The translations under genes were made by a program, and so were the position numbers. The notes under the pieces are model-generated. The model had not been told where the DNA came from. It saw only the letters and a list, made by a program, of their open reading frames with translations, and searched no databases. Positions 26,601-33,663 of a stretch of DNA of 64,000 bases are shown in pieces (positions within the stretch are counted from its first letter, which is position 1; the number at the start of each line of letters is the position of its first letter). Origin of the DNA: Verrucomicrobiota bacterium (GTDB taxonomy: Bacteria; Verrucomicrobiota; Verrucomicrobiia; Limisphaerales; JADLHS01); contig JAKQDQ010000104.1 of NCBI GenBank assembly GCA_029573725.1, positions 18,049 through 82,048 of the forward strand. The letters are read 5' to 3'.

Positions 26601-28762
26601 TGCTCAACCCGGTGGAAGCGGTGCCGGAACAGGAGATCGTGGACATCTTCCAGTGTCAAAACGGAGATGAACCCGCGGGTGGGGGGCGGGCGGCCGACGG
26701 CCGGGTCTTCCATCGGGATTCCCAGTTGACGTGGACGCCCCAGCACACTTTCCCCAGCATTTCCGCGCCCACGCGCTGGTTCCTGGCCCAAGACTCGGAG
26801 GATAGTCTCGCTTTTACGGTTGACTACTCCGGCCAGTCGACGCCGGTGACCGTGGGAGTGATTTCCGGCGATCCGATCCTGCTCCCGCCGCCGCAAATCT
26901 CCCTGGCGGGCGCGGAATTTGTCCGGCACGTCACACTCCGGCCCGGCCTGAATCAAACGGGCGTTGCCACGCTGACCCTGGTGGCCACGAATGAAGCGGG
27001 CCTGACCAGTCAGGCGGAGATCCGGGTGGAGGTTCTTGTGCCGGCCCCGCTGGGCGCGCTGGATCCGGACTGGGAGCGCGCTTTGCGCTGGGGGGCCGGC
27101 AATGGCACGCGCGAGTTGACCAGCGCGGACCTGCTCAACGTGACCCGCTTGATCGGCAGCGACGTGAACCTGACCGGTTTTCAGGGCTGGCCATGGCTGA
27201 CCAACGTGTCCCGTCTCTACCTGACCGGAAAGAATGTTCATGAACTGGGATTCCTCTCCTATCTGCCGAACCTCCAAAGCTTGACGTTGATGGACACGGC
27301 GGTGGTCGATTTTTCTCCGCTGACCAATGCGACAGGACTGACGGATTTGTACCTTTCCCGGGCGGCCATCAGCAATTTGTCCTTTTTCGCGCGGTGTTCG
27401 CAGCTGACTTCGCTGACCCTTCATTGGCTCAAGGTTTCGGATCTCACGCCCCTGGCGGGTCTGACCAATCTCACCCAGCTGGAGGTGAATTTCACGACCG
27501 CCACAAATCTGCTGCCGCTGTACAACCTGCCGGCGCTGCGTGAGACGGACGTCCGGTTTAATCTGCTGGATTTGGCGTGGGGCTCGGTCAATTCCCGTCT
27601 CGTGGATTACTTGGAGGCGCGTGGCGTTGACGTGTGGGCGGGACCGCAACGGGCGCCGCCGAAGGTCTCCATGCCCAATCCATGGTACATTTGGGCGGAT
27701 GCCCCGGCCAGGCTGCCCGTCGAATTTCTGGAGAACGGCATGTTCATTCCGGACGATTTCATCGGCACGGTGCAAACCCTGCAGCCGGGGCTCCTGCCTC
27801 AGTCCGCCCTGAAACTGGAGTCCAATGAATGGGGTTACGATTGGGAGCTGGAGGTCACGCCCGCCACTGGGCAGAGCGGCGCCGGTCAGTTGCTGTTCAC
27901 GGTGACCAACGACGTGGGCCTGGGCAGCAGCCAGCTTGTGACGGTCATGGTTTCTGCCGCCCGGCCAATCAGCGCCCCGGCATACGGCCTGACGGACTTG
28001 GACTGGCAATCATCGCCAGGCGCGGGGTGGTTGGGCCAGAACGCGGTTTTTTTCCAGACCTTTCCCGCGATGCAAAGCGCACCCCTGGAAGACGATGGGG
28101 TTTCGGAACTGGAGGCGGAATTGATCGGCCCGGGAACACTGAATTTCTGGTGGAAGGTGAGTTCCGAGGAGGAAGCTGACTGGTTGGTGTTTGAATCCGC
28201 CACCCAGACCAATGCGATTTCCGGTGAGGTGGACTGGCAGGAGGAATCCGTCCACTTGGGGCCGCGCCGCCAGGTCGTGCGCTGGCGTTATGGCAAGGAT
28301 GGAAGCGGTCGTAGTGGCAATGATGCGGGCTGGCTGGCCCACGTCACCTTTGTTCCGGACACTTGGCTGGACATTTTTCCCGTTCCGGAACCGGGACATC
28401 TTCAAATGGATCTCTACGGCGTGTCGAACCAGTGGTACGAGCTGCAGGCATCAACCGATCTGATGAATTGGAGGGAGCTCACCCTGGTGCAAGCCACGAA
28501 TCGGATCACTTCCATGAAGTTGGATGCGCAGGGACATCCCGCGCAATTCTACCGGGCCAGGGCGGTGGTAGAGTTCCCTTACCTGTGGGTCTCCGCCCGC
28601 ACACCCGCAGGCTTTCAGCTGTCCTGGTCCGGAATGGGGATCTTACAGGGCGCTCCCACCGTTGACGGTCCGTGGGAAGGGGTCGCCGGACGCAGCCCGG
28701 CTTTCATCTCAACCGCTGCGGCGTCATCCCGCTTTTTCCGGGTGCAGGTCACGGGATTTTAA
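23606..28762 (+). CDS. Giant exported LamG / Ig-like / leucine-rich-repeat surface protein
   Basis: About 1,718 residues. Seen in order: signal-like helix WEWLVVVVLGVAGLYG; a LamG-type jelly roll (about residues 50-270) with GLVGWWPGDVDG, GAFHFDGTNGFVSIPD, LTVEAWVCF and FKGWLDEVSLYNRALSAGEI; three Ig-like domains (about 275-540), each with AGxYxVxxxN/TxxGxxT-type ends; a first LRR array (about 570-1000) of internalin-like 22-residue repeats built on LTNLTxLxLSxNxLTDxxxL; a linker; a second shorter LRR array (about 1175-1320); and a C-terminal part with GPGTLNFWWKVSSEEEADW, YELQASTDLMNW and a final FQLSWSGMGILQGAPT ... SSRFFRV. Known: such architecture is typical of cell-surface adhesins or scaffold proteins. 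No catalytic motif is seen. The start is uncertain: ATGs at 23567, 23606 and 23615 are in frame. Confidence 0.82.
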   Translation: MSRMQHKQAAVPGPCPRSFAGVGWEWLVVVVLGVAGLYGQVPASGAGCLASPAGLVGWWPGDVDGRNLAGTNWGILQPGAKVGGDGVVDGAFHFDGTNGFVSIPDAPELRPTNLTVEAWVCFAGLDSPGSAPAEGRQFIVRKPNAYLAFQAAYDLSKIRLADRDVFSFQVNSPAGAVAEARGSTSIVPEQWYHVVGVRGPNSVQIYVNGQLEGQTAVDFPQSYVAAPLYLGSPGPYWYNRKFKGWLDEVSLYNRALSAGEIASLYTATEGKCRPAVIATPPQWRDAWVGDNVSLHVEAMGSTPLAYQWLFQGWPLSGATNATLLLTNVQMPVAGAYQVTVSNFLGQTTSWPPAWLSVSMTGQAAPFILQPPGNQTVFVGDTAWFNVVAGGGLPRSYQWRKNGLSLPNQTNVVLVLPQVTTKAGGYYDVVITDTAARVTNTAAALLVVVPSLDLQPPFIRGTSPDQVAGWDQEVELGVEAAGTEPLNFQWRKDGVPLPEATEATLYFPAVTPADAGRYDVVITGPGGSVTSRMITLTVKLIVDPELEKAVACALDVPPTGITQAALTEFERLTLRHRGIQSLRGLEWATNLTELDLSGNAVTNLEPLRAQSRLTRLHLDQAQFVQLDLTPLAALHNLTNLVLGRVLADTYEPLAALTNLTDLTIREGGRIALGFLEVLPRLQALRVLQSWAEDLAPVATLTNLQQLELRWMLNHMDERQWVAASAPLRRLNLEGNGLTNFGWLSDFPRLESLNLADNELRDLSALAGLTNLTYLTLSRNPLTDYAALSGAPRLVNLELSGNHLSNLGFLAALPGLKFLDLSYNAITNLDPLLGLTNLESLVLAGNPAANFPLLTNMPRLTSLWLHDCGLGNANFIAGLPGLRHLNLDGNQIVDVTPVLGLTNLTGLGFSHNPADNPLAVAALTRLTGLRLEQDQLGDISPLTNLQQLTYLSLNQNQIADAAPLGRLTQLQSHYLAHNRIRDLSYLLQLPHLRAADLSFNLLNPVEAVPEQEIVDIFQCQNGDEPAGGGRAADGRVFHRDSQLTWTPQHTFPSISAPTRWFLAQDSEDSLAFTVDYSGQSTPVTVGVISGDPILLPPPQISLAGAEFVRHVTLRPGLNQTGVATLTLVATNEAGLTSQAEIRVEVLVPAPLGALDPDWERALRWGAGNGTRELTSADLLNVTRLIGSDVNLTGFQGWPWLTNVSRLYLTGKNVHELGFLSYLPNLQSLTLMDTAVVDFSPLTNATGLTDLYLSRAAISNLSFFARCSQLTSLTLHWLKVSDLTPLAGLTNLTQLEVNFTTATNLLPLYNLPALRETDVRFNLLDLAWGSVNSRLVDYLEARGVDVWAGPQRAPPKVSMPNPWYIWADAPARLPVEFLENGMFIPDDFIGTVQTLQPGLLPQSALKLESNEWGYDWELEVTPATGQSGAGQLLFTVTNDVGLGSSQLVTVMVSAARPISAPAYGLTDLDWQSSPGAGWLGQNAVFFQTFPAMQSAPLEDDGVSELEAELIGPGTLNFWWKVSSEEEADWLVFESATQTNAISGEVDWQEESVHLGPRRQVVRWRYGKDGSGRSGNDAGWLAHVTFVPDTWLDIFPVPEPGHLQMDLYGVSNQWYELQASTDLMNWRELTLVQATNRITSMKLDAQGHPAQFYRARAVVEFPYLWVSARTPAGFQLSWSGMGILQGAPTVDGPWEGVAGRSPAFISTAAASSRFFRVQVTGF

Positions 28763-28763
28763 A

Positions 28764-28784
28764 CGCGCCGCCGGCCGCGGCGCG
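28764..28784. terminator. GC-rich hairpin between convergent genes
   Basis: CGCGCCGC (28764-28771) pairs perfectly with GCGGCGCG (28777-28784) around loop CGGCC. It lies right behind the LRR gene stop and just past the NIPSNAP stop, but has no T-run, so its role as a two-way terminator is inferred. Confidence 0.45.
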
Positions 28785-28790
28785 CAATGT

Positions 28791-29588
28791 TCATATCTGA
28801 GAATAACTGGTGGGGTGCAGAAAAACGTTGGTGATGCGGGAAACGATTTCCGCATCGGTGTACCCTGGCGTGGTGCTCATCTTTTTCCAGTCAGGATCGG
28901 CCACAAACTGCTGCCAGTTCCGGTCGCGGCTGGCGCGATCATCAAACACCAGCAGGTAGGTGAGTTTGGGCAGTTGCGGACCAGACCAGGCTTCCCCGAA
29001 GAAGACCGGCTGCAAACCGGTGCGTTGAAAAATCGCAATTTCGCCCTCGTTGAACATCGCCACTTTTTTCTGGTTGGCGCGACGGCTGTGCGATTCGTAA
29101 GTGCGCAGCTCAAACAAGCGCGGTTTTCCGGCCCGGGTTTGCGCCGGAATTGCAATCCGGGGCAGACCGGCGAACGCCAACAGCAACGAGCTTTCCTTGC
29201 GGATGAACCCCGGATCCGTTGCGGGCGCCCGGCTGAAACCAGCCTGTGCCACCAGCGGATCCGCCTCGAACTTCTCCCGACAGCTGCGCGCCGCCGGCCA
29301 GTCCGGGAAGGGGAGCAGCACGGCACGGCTGGGCGGCGCGGCGTCATCTGCCGGACGGAACACGCCCACCGGGCGGACGCCCGCGCGATTCCACGCCACC
29401 ACCGCCACGTCCCGGTAGAATTCATCAAAGCGCTCGGACATCGTCCCCGGTCGCAGCGAATAGGTTTCCAGTTCGTACACCTCGCGAAGGGCCGGTGCCG
29501 GAGCGGCCCGGACAGGTTCGGGATTCATTGTGACCCAGGTGGCGGTGGTGGTGGCGATCGAGGTTTTAAGAAATCGGCGACGGTTCAT
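28791..29588 (-). CDS. NIPSNAP-family protein, Tat-exported
   Basis: A 265-residue exported protein. Seen: twin-arginine signal (MNRRRFLKTSIATTTATW), then two ferredoxin-like alpha/beta repeats. The first starts at VYELETYSLRPGTMSERFDEFY and the second at LFELRTYESHSRRANQKKVAMF. Known: the F-E-L-R-x-Y opening and the duplicated alpha+beta domain are the NIPSNAP/dimeric alpha-beta barrel family. The bacterial role of this family is unknown, but exported Tat copies are common in Planctomycetes and Verrucomicrobia. It converges with the LRR gene. A promoter match ends 11 nt before the ATG. Confidence 0.85.
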   Translation of the reverse strand: MNRRRFLKTSIATTTATWVTMNPEPVRAAPAPALREVYELETYSLRPGTMSERFDEFYRDVAVVAWNRAGVRPVGVFRPADDAAPPSRAVLLPFPDWPAARSCREKFEADPLVAQAGFSRAPATDPGFIRKESSLLLAFAGLPRIAIPAQTRAGKPRLFELRTYESHSRRANQKKVAMFNEGEIAIFQRTGLQPVFFGEAWSGPQLPKLTYLLVFDDRASRDRNWQQFVADPDWKKMSTTPGYTDAEIVSRITNVFLHPTSYSQI

Positions 29589-29599
29589 GAGCGGGGGAA

Positions 29600-29629
29600 A
29601 CCTTAGCGGGATGACCGGCGTTTACGCAA
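29600..29629 (-). promoter_or_regulatory. Candidate promoter for the NIPSNAP gene
   Basis: On the minus strand TTGCGT (29629-29624), 18-bp spacer, TAAGGT (29605-29600). Transcription would begin only about 5 nt before the ATG at 29588. Confidence 0.4.
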
Positions 29630-29723
29630 CAACATCATGCCAGCAGTTCGCGGGGGCGGGGGCGGGAGGACGCCCCGAGGTCGAGCCGTTGGGGTCGGGG
29701 CGGTGAACAGCTGCATGCCGGCG

Positions 29724-30476
29724 CTAGTGCAGTTCCAGGCTGATCGGACAGTGATCGCTGCCCCGAACCCGAGACAGAATTTCCGCCCCCTTCAGCCGGG
29801 AACGCAGCGACGATGAAATCATAAAATAATCCAGCCGCCATCCGAGGTTGCGGGCGCGGGCATTGGCCCTGGGACTCCACCAGGTGTAGTGGTTGGGTCC
29901 GGGCTCGAATTCGCGAAACGTGTCCACGAAGCCGGCCTGGATGTAGGCGGTGAAGCCGGCCCGCTCCTCGGGGGTGAAACCGTGGTTGTGGACATTGGCG
30001 CGCGGGTTGGCCAGGTCAATTTCGGTATGCGCGACGTTGAGATCTCCGCACCAGATGACCGGTTTTTTCCGCTCAAGGCGTTTGAGAAACTTGAGAAAAT
30101 CCCGATCCCACTGCTGCCGGTAGGCCAGTCGGGTCAGTTCCCGCTGGGAGTTCGGGACGTAAACATTGACGAGAAAAAAATCCGGATATTCCGCCGTCAG
30201 CACCCGGCCTTCGCCATCATGCTGGACGAGCCCGAGGTCGGTGGTCACCCGCAGGGGGCGGGGTTGCGTGAAGATGGCCGTGCCGGAATAGCCTTTTCGT
30301 GTGGCGCTGTTCCAAAAGGTCGTGTAGGCCGCCGGCCACGAGGGCTCGACCTGGGCGGGCCTGCATTTGGTTTCCTGCAGACACAGGATGGCGGGTTTCG
30401 TCGCCTGCAGAAAATCCAGAAAATTCTTCCGCATGACGGCGCGCAGTCCGTTGACGTTCCAGGAAATTAATTTCAC
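29724..30476 (-). CDS. xth: Exodeoxyribonuclease III (AP endonuclease family 1)
   Basis: A 250-residue DNA repair enzyme that cuts at abasic sites and removes nucleotides from 3' ends. Seen: KLISWNVNGLRAV at the N-terminus, CLQETKC (metal-binding Glu), the active-site NVYVPNSQRE, VIWCGDLNVAH (catalytic Asp/Asn), LGWRLDYFMIS and the terminal GSDHCPISLEL with the catalytic His. All family blocks are intact and the length matches ExoA-type enzymes. The start lies 9 nt downstream of the HIT gene stop, so it is probably the last gene of the nrdR operon. Confidence 0.95.
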   Translation of the reverse strand: MKLISWNVNGLRAVMRKNFLDFLQATKPAILCLQETKCRPAQVEPSWPAAYTTFWNSATRKGYSGTAIFTQPRPLRVTTDLGLVQHDGEGRVLTAEYPDFFLVNVYVPNSQRELTRLAYRQQWDRDFLKFLKRLERKKPVIWCGDLNVAHTEIDLANPRANVHNHGFTPEERAGFTAYIQAGFVDTFREFEPGPNHYTWWSPRANARARNLGWRLDYFMISSSLRSRLKGAEILSRVRGSDHCPISLELH

Positions 30477-30485
30477 GGGTGGAAA

Positions 30486-30830
30486 TCAGCCGGGAGGCCA
30501 CTGCATCTTGCGTCCACCGAGGATGTGGCAGTGCAGATGCGGCACGGATTCGCCGCCGTCCGGACCGTTGTTGATGACCAGGCGGTAACCGGAGGAGTCC
30601 AGTCCTTGTTGCGCGGCGATTTTTGCGGCGGTCAACAGCAAATGTCCCAGCAGCGGTTGGTCCGCAGGTTGCGCGGCCGCCATGCGCGCGAGGGGCCGGC
30701 GCGGGATCACCAGGATGTGGACGGGGGCCTGTGGGGCGATGTCACGGAATGCCAGCACCGAATCATCCTCGTAAATGATTTGCGCCGGAATCTCGCGCGC
30801 CGCGATTTTTTCAAACAAGGTTCTGTTCAC
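30486..30830 (-). CDS. HIT-family nucleotide hydrolase (HinT type)
   Basis: A 114-residue purine-nucleoside phosphoramidase-type protein. Seen: FEKIAAREIPAQIIYEDD, LAFRDIAPQAPVHILVIP and the HLHCHILGG histidine triad near the C-terminus. These are the standard HinT blocks. The reading frame is open upstream to an ATG at 30866, but a GTG at 30830 with GGGG shortly before it gives VNRTLFEKI, the usual N-terminus of the family, and is chosen. The gene lies 43 bp after the hypothetical gene and 9 bp before exonuclease III. Confidence 0.92.
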   Translation of the reverse strand: MNRTLFEKIAAREIPAQIIYEDDSVLAFRDIAPQAPVHILVIPRRPLARMAAAQPADQPLLGHLLLTAAKIAAQQGLDSSGYRLVINNGPDGGESVPHLHCHILGGRKMQWPPG

Positions 30831-30873
30831 CCCCTGAGTTTGTAGCGCACGCCCGCAAGCCGCCAAAGCAAAA

Positions 30874-31431
30874 TCAGCGGATCAACAGCGCGCAATCGCC
30901 CCCGGTTGTTTCGCGGCGCAGCACTCCCCGCAGGAACGCGAGGATCTGATCGCGCAGCCGTTCGCAGCGCGGACTCCAACGCTCCGCTCCGAGCAGTTGC
31001 TTGACGCACGGACGCAGACCGGAGAACCGGACCACTTTCGGGACAGACTGGCATTGGGCCACCGCGGCGGCGCGCAATCGTGGAAAAAAGGCCAGTTCGC
31101 CGGCGGCACCAACACTCGCAGCCAGCGCCGGCAGGTGCTGCATGGCCGGAGCGGGGGACGACCGGGTGGAAGGCGGGGAAGGGGGACGGAATCCGAGCTT
31201 GGCCAGCACCACCTCGAAGGTGGCGGCGAATTCGGCGACGGTGACCGCCTGGCAACCGAGATCGTGTTTGAAGTAGTGGAACACCGAGGCCGCGGCGTGG
31301 GACAGCAATTCTTGTGTGTGCTGGTTGGTGACCCCGCTGAGGAGTTCGCTGGAAATCACCGTGGTTGGGACCGGAACGGACTCACCGGACGGCAGACGGA
31401 AAAACAGGAAGTCGTTGGCCAGGCAAACCAT
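30874..31431 (-). CDS. Conserved-looking protein of unknown function in the nrdR operon
   Basis: A 185-residue protein without signal peptide or membrane segment. Seen: MVCLANDFLFFRLPSGESVPV at the start, then helical parts TQELLSHAAASVFHYFKHDLG and VAEFAATFEVVLAKLGF, a proline/serine-rich linker (PPSPPSTRSSPAPA), and a second helical part with a basic region CERLRDQILAFLRGVLRR. I do not recognise the family. Its ATG overlaps the nrdR stop by one base (TGATG), so translation is coupled to nrdR. The two-part layout with a linker suggests two small domains; any link to nucleotide metabolism is only inferred from position. Confidence 0.7.
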   Translation of the reverse strand: MVCLANDFLFFRLPSGESVPVPTTVISSELLSGVTNQHTQELLSHAAASVFHYFKHDLGCQAVTVAEFAATFEVVLAKLGFRPPSPPSTRSSPAPAMQHLPALAASVGAAGELAFFPRLRAAAVAQCQSVPKVVRFSGLRPCVKQLLGAERWSPRCERLRDQILAFLRGVLRRETTGGDCALLIR

Positions 31432-31883
31432 CAGTGCGCTCCCAGTTTTTTCACTTCATGGACGAAATCCGTGGCTTCTTGAAAGCGGCGATACACGCTG
31501 GCAAAGCGCACATAAGCGACCTCATCAATCTCCCGCAGCCCGTTCATGACCTCTTTTCCAATGAACTCCGAGGGGACTTCCGCATCGAACTTGTTGTTTA
31601 CCATTTCAGTTATCTGGTCGGCCAAATCCTCAACCGCCTTGGGGCTGACGGGACGTTTTTGGCAGGCCTTGCGAATGCCCGAGAGCAGCTTTTCCTTGGA
31701 AAACTCCTCCCGCCGTCCGTCTCGTTTGAGAATCATGAGCCCGTCCCGTTCGACTTCCTCGTAAGTGGTGAAACGATGCTGGCAGGCGGTGCATTCGCGC
31801 CGGCGGCGGATGGTCGCACCTTCACGCGAGGCACGCGAATCTACAACTTTATCGTCCTGACAGCCGCACTTGGGGCAACGCAT
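31431..31883 (-). CDS. nrdR: Transcriptional repressor NrdR
   Basis: A 150-residue zinc-finger and ATP-cone regulator that represses ribonucleotide reductase genes in response to (d)ATP. Seen: zinc ribbon C3-P-K-C6 and C31-T-A-C34, the RRRRECTACQHRFTTYE block, and the ATP-cone KRDGRREEFSKEKLLSGI. Full length and all key residues are present. It heads an apparent operon with a hypothetical gene, HIT protein and exonuclease III. No ribonucleotide reductase gene is in the window. Confidence 0.97.
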   Translation of the reverse strand: MRCPKCGCQDDKVVDSRASREGATIRRRRECTACQHRFTTYEEVERDGLMILKRDGRREEFSKEKLLSGIRKACQKRPVSPKAVEDLADQITEMVNNKFDAEVPSEFIGKEVMNGLREIDEVAYVRFASVYRRFQEATDFVHEVKKLGAH

Positions 31884-31968
31884 AAGACCACCGCTAATGG
31901 TAGTGTGCCTGTTCTAGCATACCAAGTATAGCAGCGTCAAGTGTCCACATTCGTTGACGCACCGGAGA

Positions 31969-33522
31969 TCAGCCAAACTGGATGCCTTGGGCCAGGGGCA
32001 GCTCAGTGCCGTAATTGATGGTGGCGGTCTGGCGTCGCATGTACGTCTTCCATGCGTCGCTCCCGCTTTCGCGCCCGCCACCGGTTTCTTTCTCCCCGCC
32101 AAAGGCGCCGCCAATTTCCGCGCCGCTGGTGCCGAGGTTCACATTGGCGATGCCGCAATCGCTTCCACGGGCTGAGAGGAACCACTCCGCTTCGCGCAGG
32201 TCCTTGGTGAAAATGGCCGAACTCAAGCCTTGCGGGACATCATTGTGGCAGGCGATGGCCTCCTCGAATTCCCGGTAGCCGAGCACGTAAAGGATTGGCG
32301 CAAACGTTTCCTCCCGCACGACCTTCATGTCGGGCCGGGCCGCAACGAGGCAGGGGCGCACGTAACAGCCGCCTGGATACTCCGGGCCGCGCAGAGGTTC
32401 GCCGCCATAAATGATTTTCCCGCCCTCCGCCCGGATACGTTTCAGGGCGGTTTGCATTTCCCTGACGGCCTCGGAGTTGATCAGCGGGCCGCACAGGGTG
32501 GCGAGGTCGGTGGGGGGACCAATCCGCACCTGTTCGTAGGCGGCGATCAAGCGCCGCACGAGATCCTCGCGAATGGCCTCGTGGACAATGATCCGCCGGG
32601 TGCTCGTGCACCGTTGCCCCGCAGTTCCGACGGCGCCAAACAAAATGGCGCGTGTGGCGAGATCCAGGTCCGCGCTGGGGGCGACGATGATGGCGTTGTT
32701 GCCGCCCAGTTCGAGGATGGTTTTGCCGAACCGGCGGCCCACCGTTTCTGCCACCCGGACGCCCAGTTTGGACGAGCCCGTGGCGGAGATGAGCGGCAAC
32801 CGCTTGTCCTCCAGCAGCCGCTGTCCCACCGTGGCGCCGTCGCCGATGATCAAGGTGAAGAGCGCAGGATCCACACCGTTGGCGCGGCAAACGCGCTCGG
32901 CGATCTTGACGGTGGCCACTGCGGCGAGCGGAGTCAGACTGGAGGGTTTCCAGACGGTGCTGTTACCACAGACCACCGCCAGCGCCACATTCCAGGCCCA
33001 GACCGCCACCGGAAAATTAAAGGCGGTAATCACACCGACCGGGCCAAGCGGCAGCCATTGTTCCATCATGCGGTGTTGCGGTCGTTCGCTGGCAATGGTC
33101 AGGCCGTAGAGTTGGCGCGAAAGGCCGGTGGCGAAATCACAGATGTCAATCATCTCCTGAACTTCGCCCTGACCCTCGGCAATGATTTTGCCCGCTTCGA
33201 GGGTGACCAGCAGTCCCAGGTCCTGCTTCGCGGCGCGCAGGGCGTTGCCGAGTTGGCGGATGACTTCGCCGCGCCTGGGAGCAGGGACGGTTTTCCATTG
33301 CTCAAAAGCGGCCGCCGCGCGTTTCAAGGCGCGCTCGTATTCCGCGGGGGTGGCGGTGCGCACCGTGCCCAGCAGGACGCCGTCGTTCGGCGAATGACTG
33401 GGCAGGCTGGAGCCCCCACCCGACCATTCACCATCGAAAACGCCGGGGTTGGTGGCCGCGAGTCCGAGCGCTTTTAGTGTGGCGGCCGGGACGGATTTCA
33501 ATTTGACAGTAGTTTTCGGCAT
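31969..33522 (-). CDS. Aldehyde dehydrogenase, piperideine-6-carboxylate dehydrogenase type (ALDH7)
   Basis: A 517-residue NAD(P)-dependent dehydrogenase. Seen: FNFPVAVWAWNVALAVVCGNS, WKPSSLTPL, the Glu in ILELGGNNAI, the catalytic Cys in GTAGQRCTSTRR, and late NVNLGTSGAEIGGAFGGEKETGGGRESGSDAWKTYMRR, given here only as the ALDH7 landmarks TSGAEIGGAFGGEK and ESGSDAWK. Known: GTSGAEIGGAFGGEK-type sequence and overall arrangement are those of antiquitin/alpha-aminoadipate semialdehyde dehydrogenase. The next gene upstream is a lysine 6-aminotransferase, so the pair should turn L-lysine into L-2-aminoadipate. ATG 33522 is chosen from the family N-terminus and an AAGGA 10 nt before it. Confidence 0.88.
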   Translation of the reverse strand: MPKTTVKLKSVPAATLKALGLAATNPGVFDGEWSGGGSSLPSHSPNDGVLLGTVRTATPAEYERALKRAAAAFEQWKTVPAPRRGEVIRQLGNALRAAKQDLGLLVTLEAGKIIAEGQGEVQEMIDICDFATGLSRQLYGLTIASERPQHRMMEQWLPLGPVGVITAFNFPVAVWAWNVALAVVCGNSTVWKPSSLTPLAAVATVKIAERVCRANGVDPALFTLIIGDGATVGQRLLEDKRLPLISATGSSKLGVRVAETVGRRFGKTILELGGNNAIIVAPSADLDLATRAILFGAVGTAGQRCTSTRRIIVHEAIREDLVRRLIAAYEQVRIGPPTDLATLCGPLINSEAVREMQTALKRIRAEGGKIIYGGEPLRGPEYPGGCYVRPCLVAARPDMKVVREETFAPILYVLGYREFEEAIACHNDVPQGLSSAIFTKDLREAEWFLSARGSDCGIANVNLGTSGAEIGGAFGGEKETGGGRESGSDAWKTYMRRQTATINYGTELPLAQGIQFG

Positions 33523-33663
33523 GATGCTGTTTCCTTGGTCAATAAGCGATCCGGACGCAGCCGGCAAAATGCCGGGCCGCCCAAGCCCGGGGGACACCAG
33601 TTGCGGGGTTTCCAATCCACGGGGGGGCGTCCCCGTCCCGGCAGACGTCTGCGCGGGGAACAT

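Noticed and set aside
31911..31940. Possible promoter or NrdR box upstream of nrdR
   Set aside because: TTGACG is present, but the -10 candidates lie at 13 or 18 bp with poor matches, and no convincing NrdR-box pair is visible.
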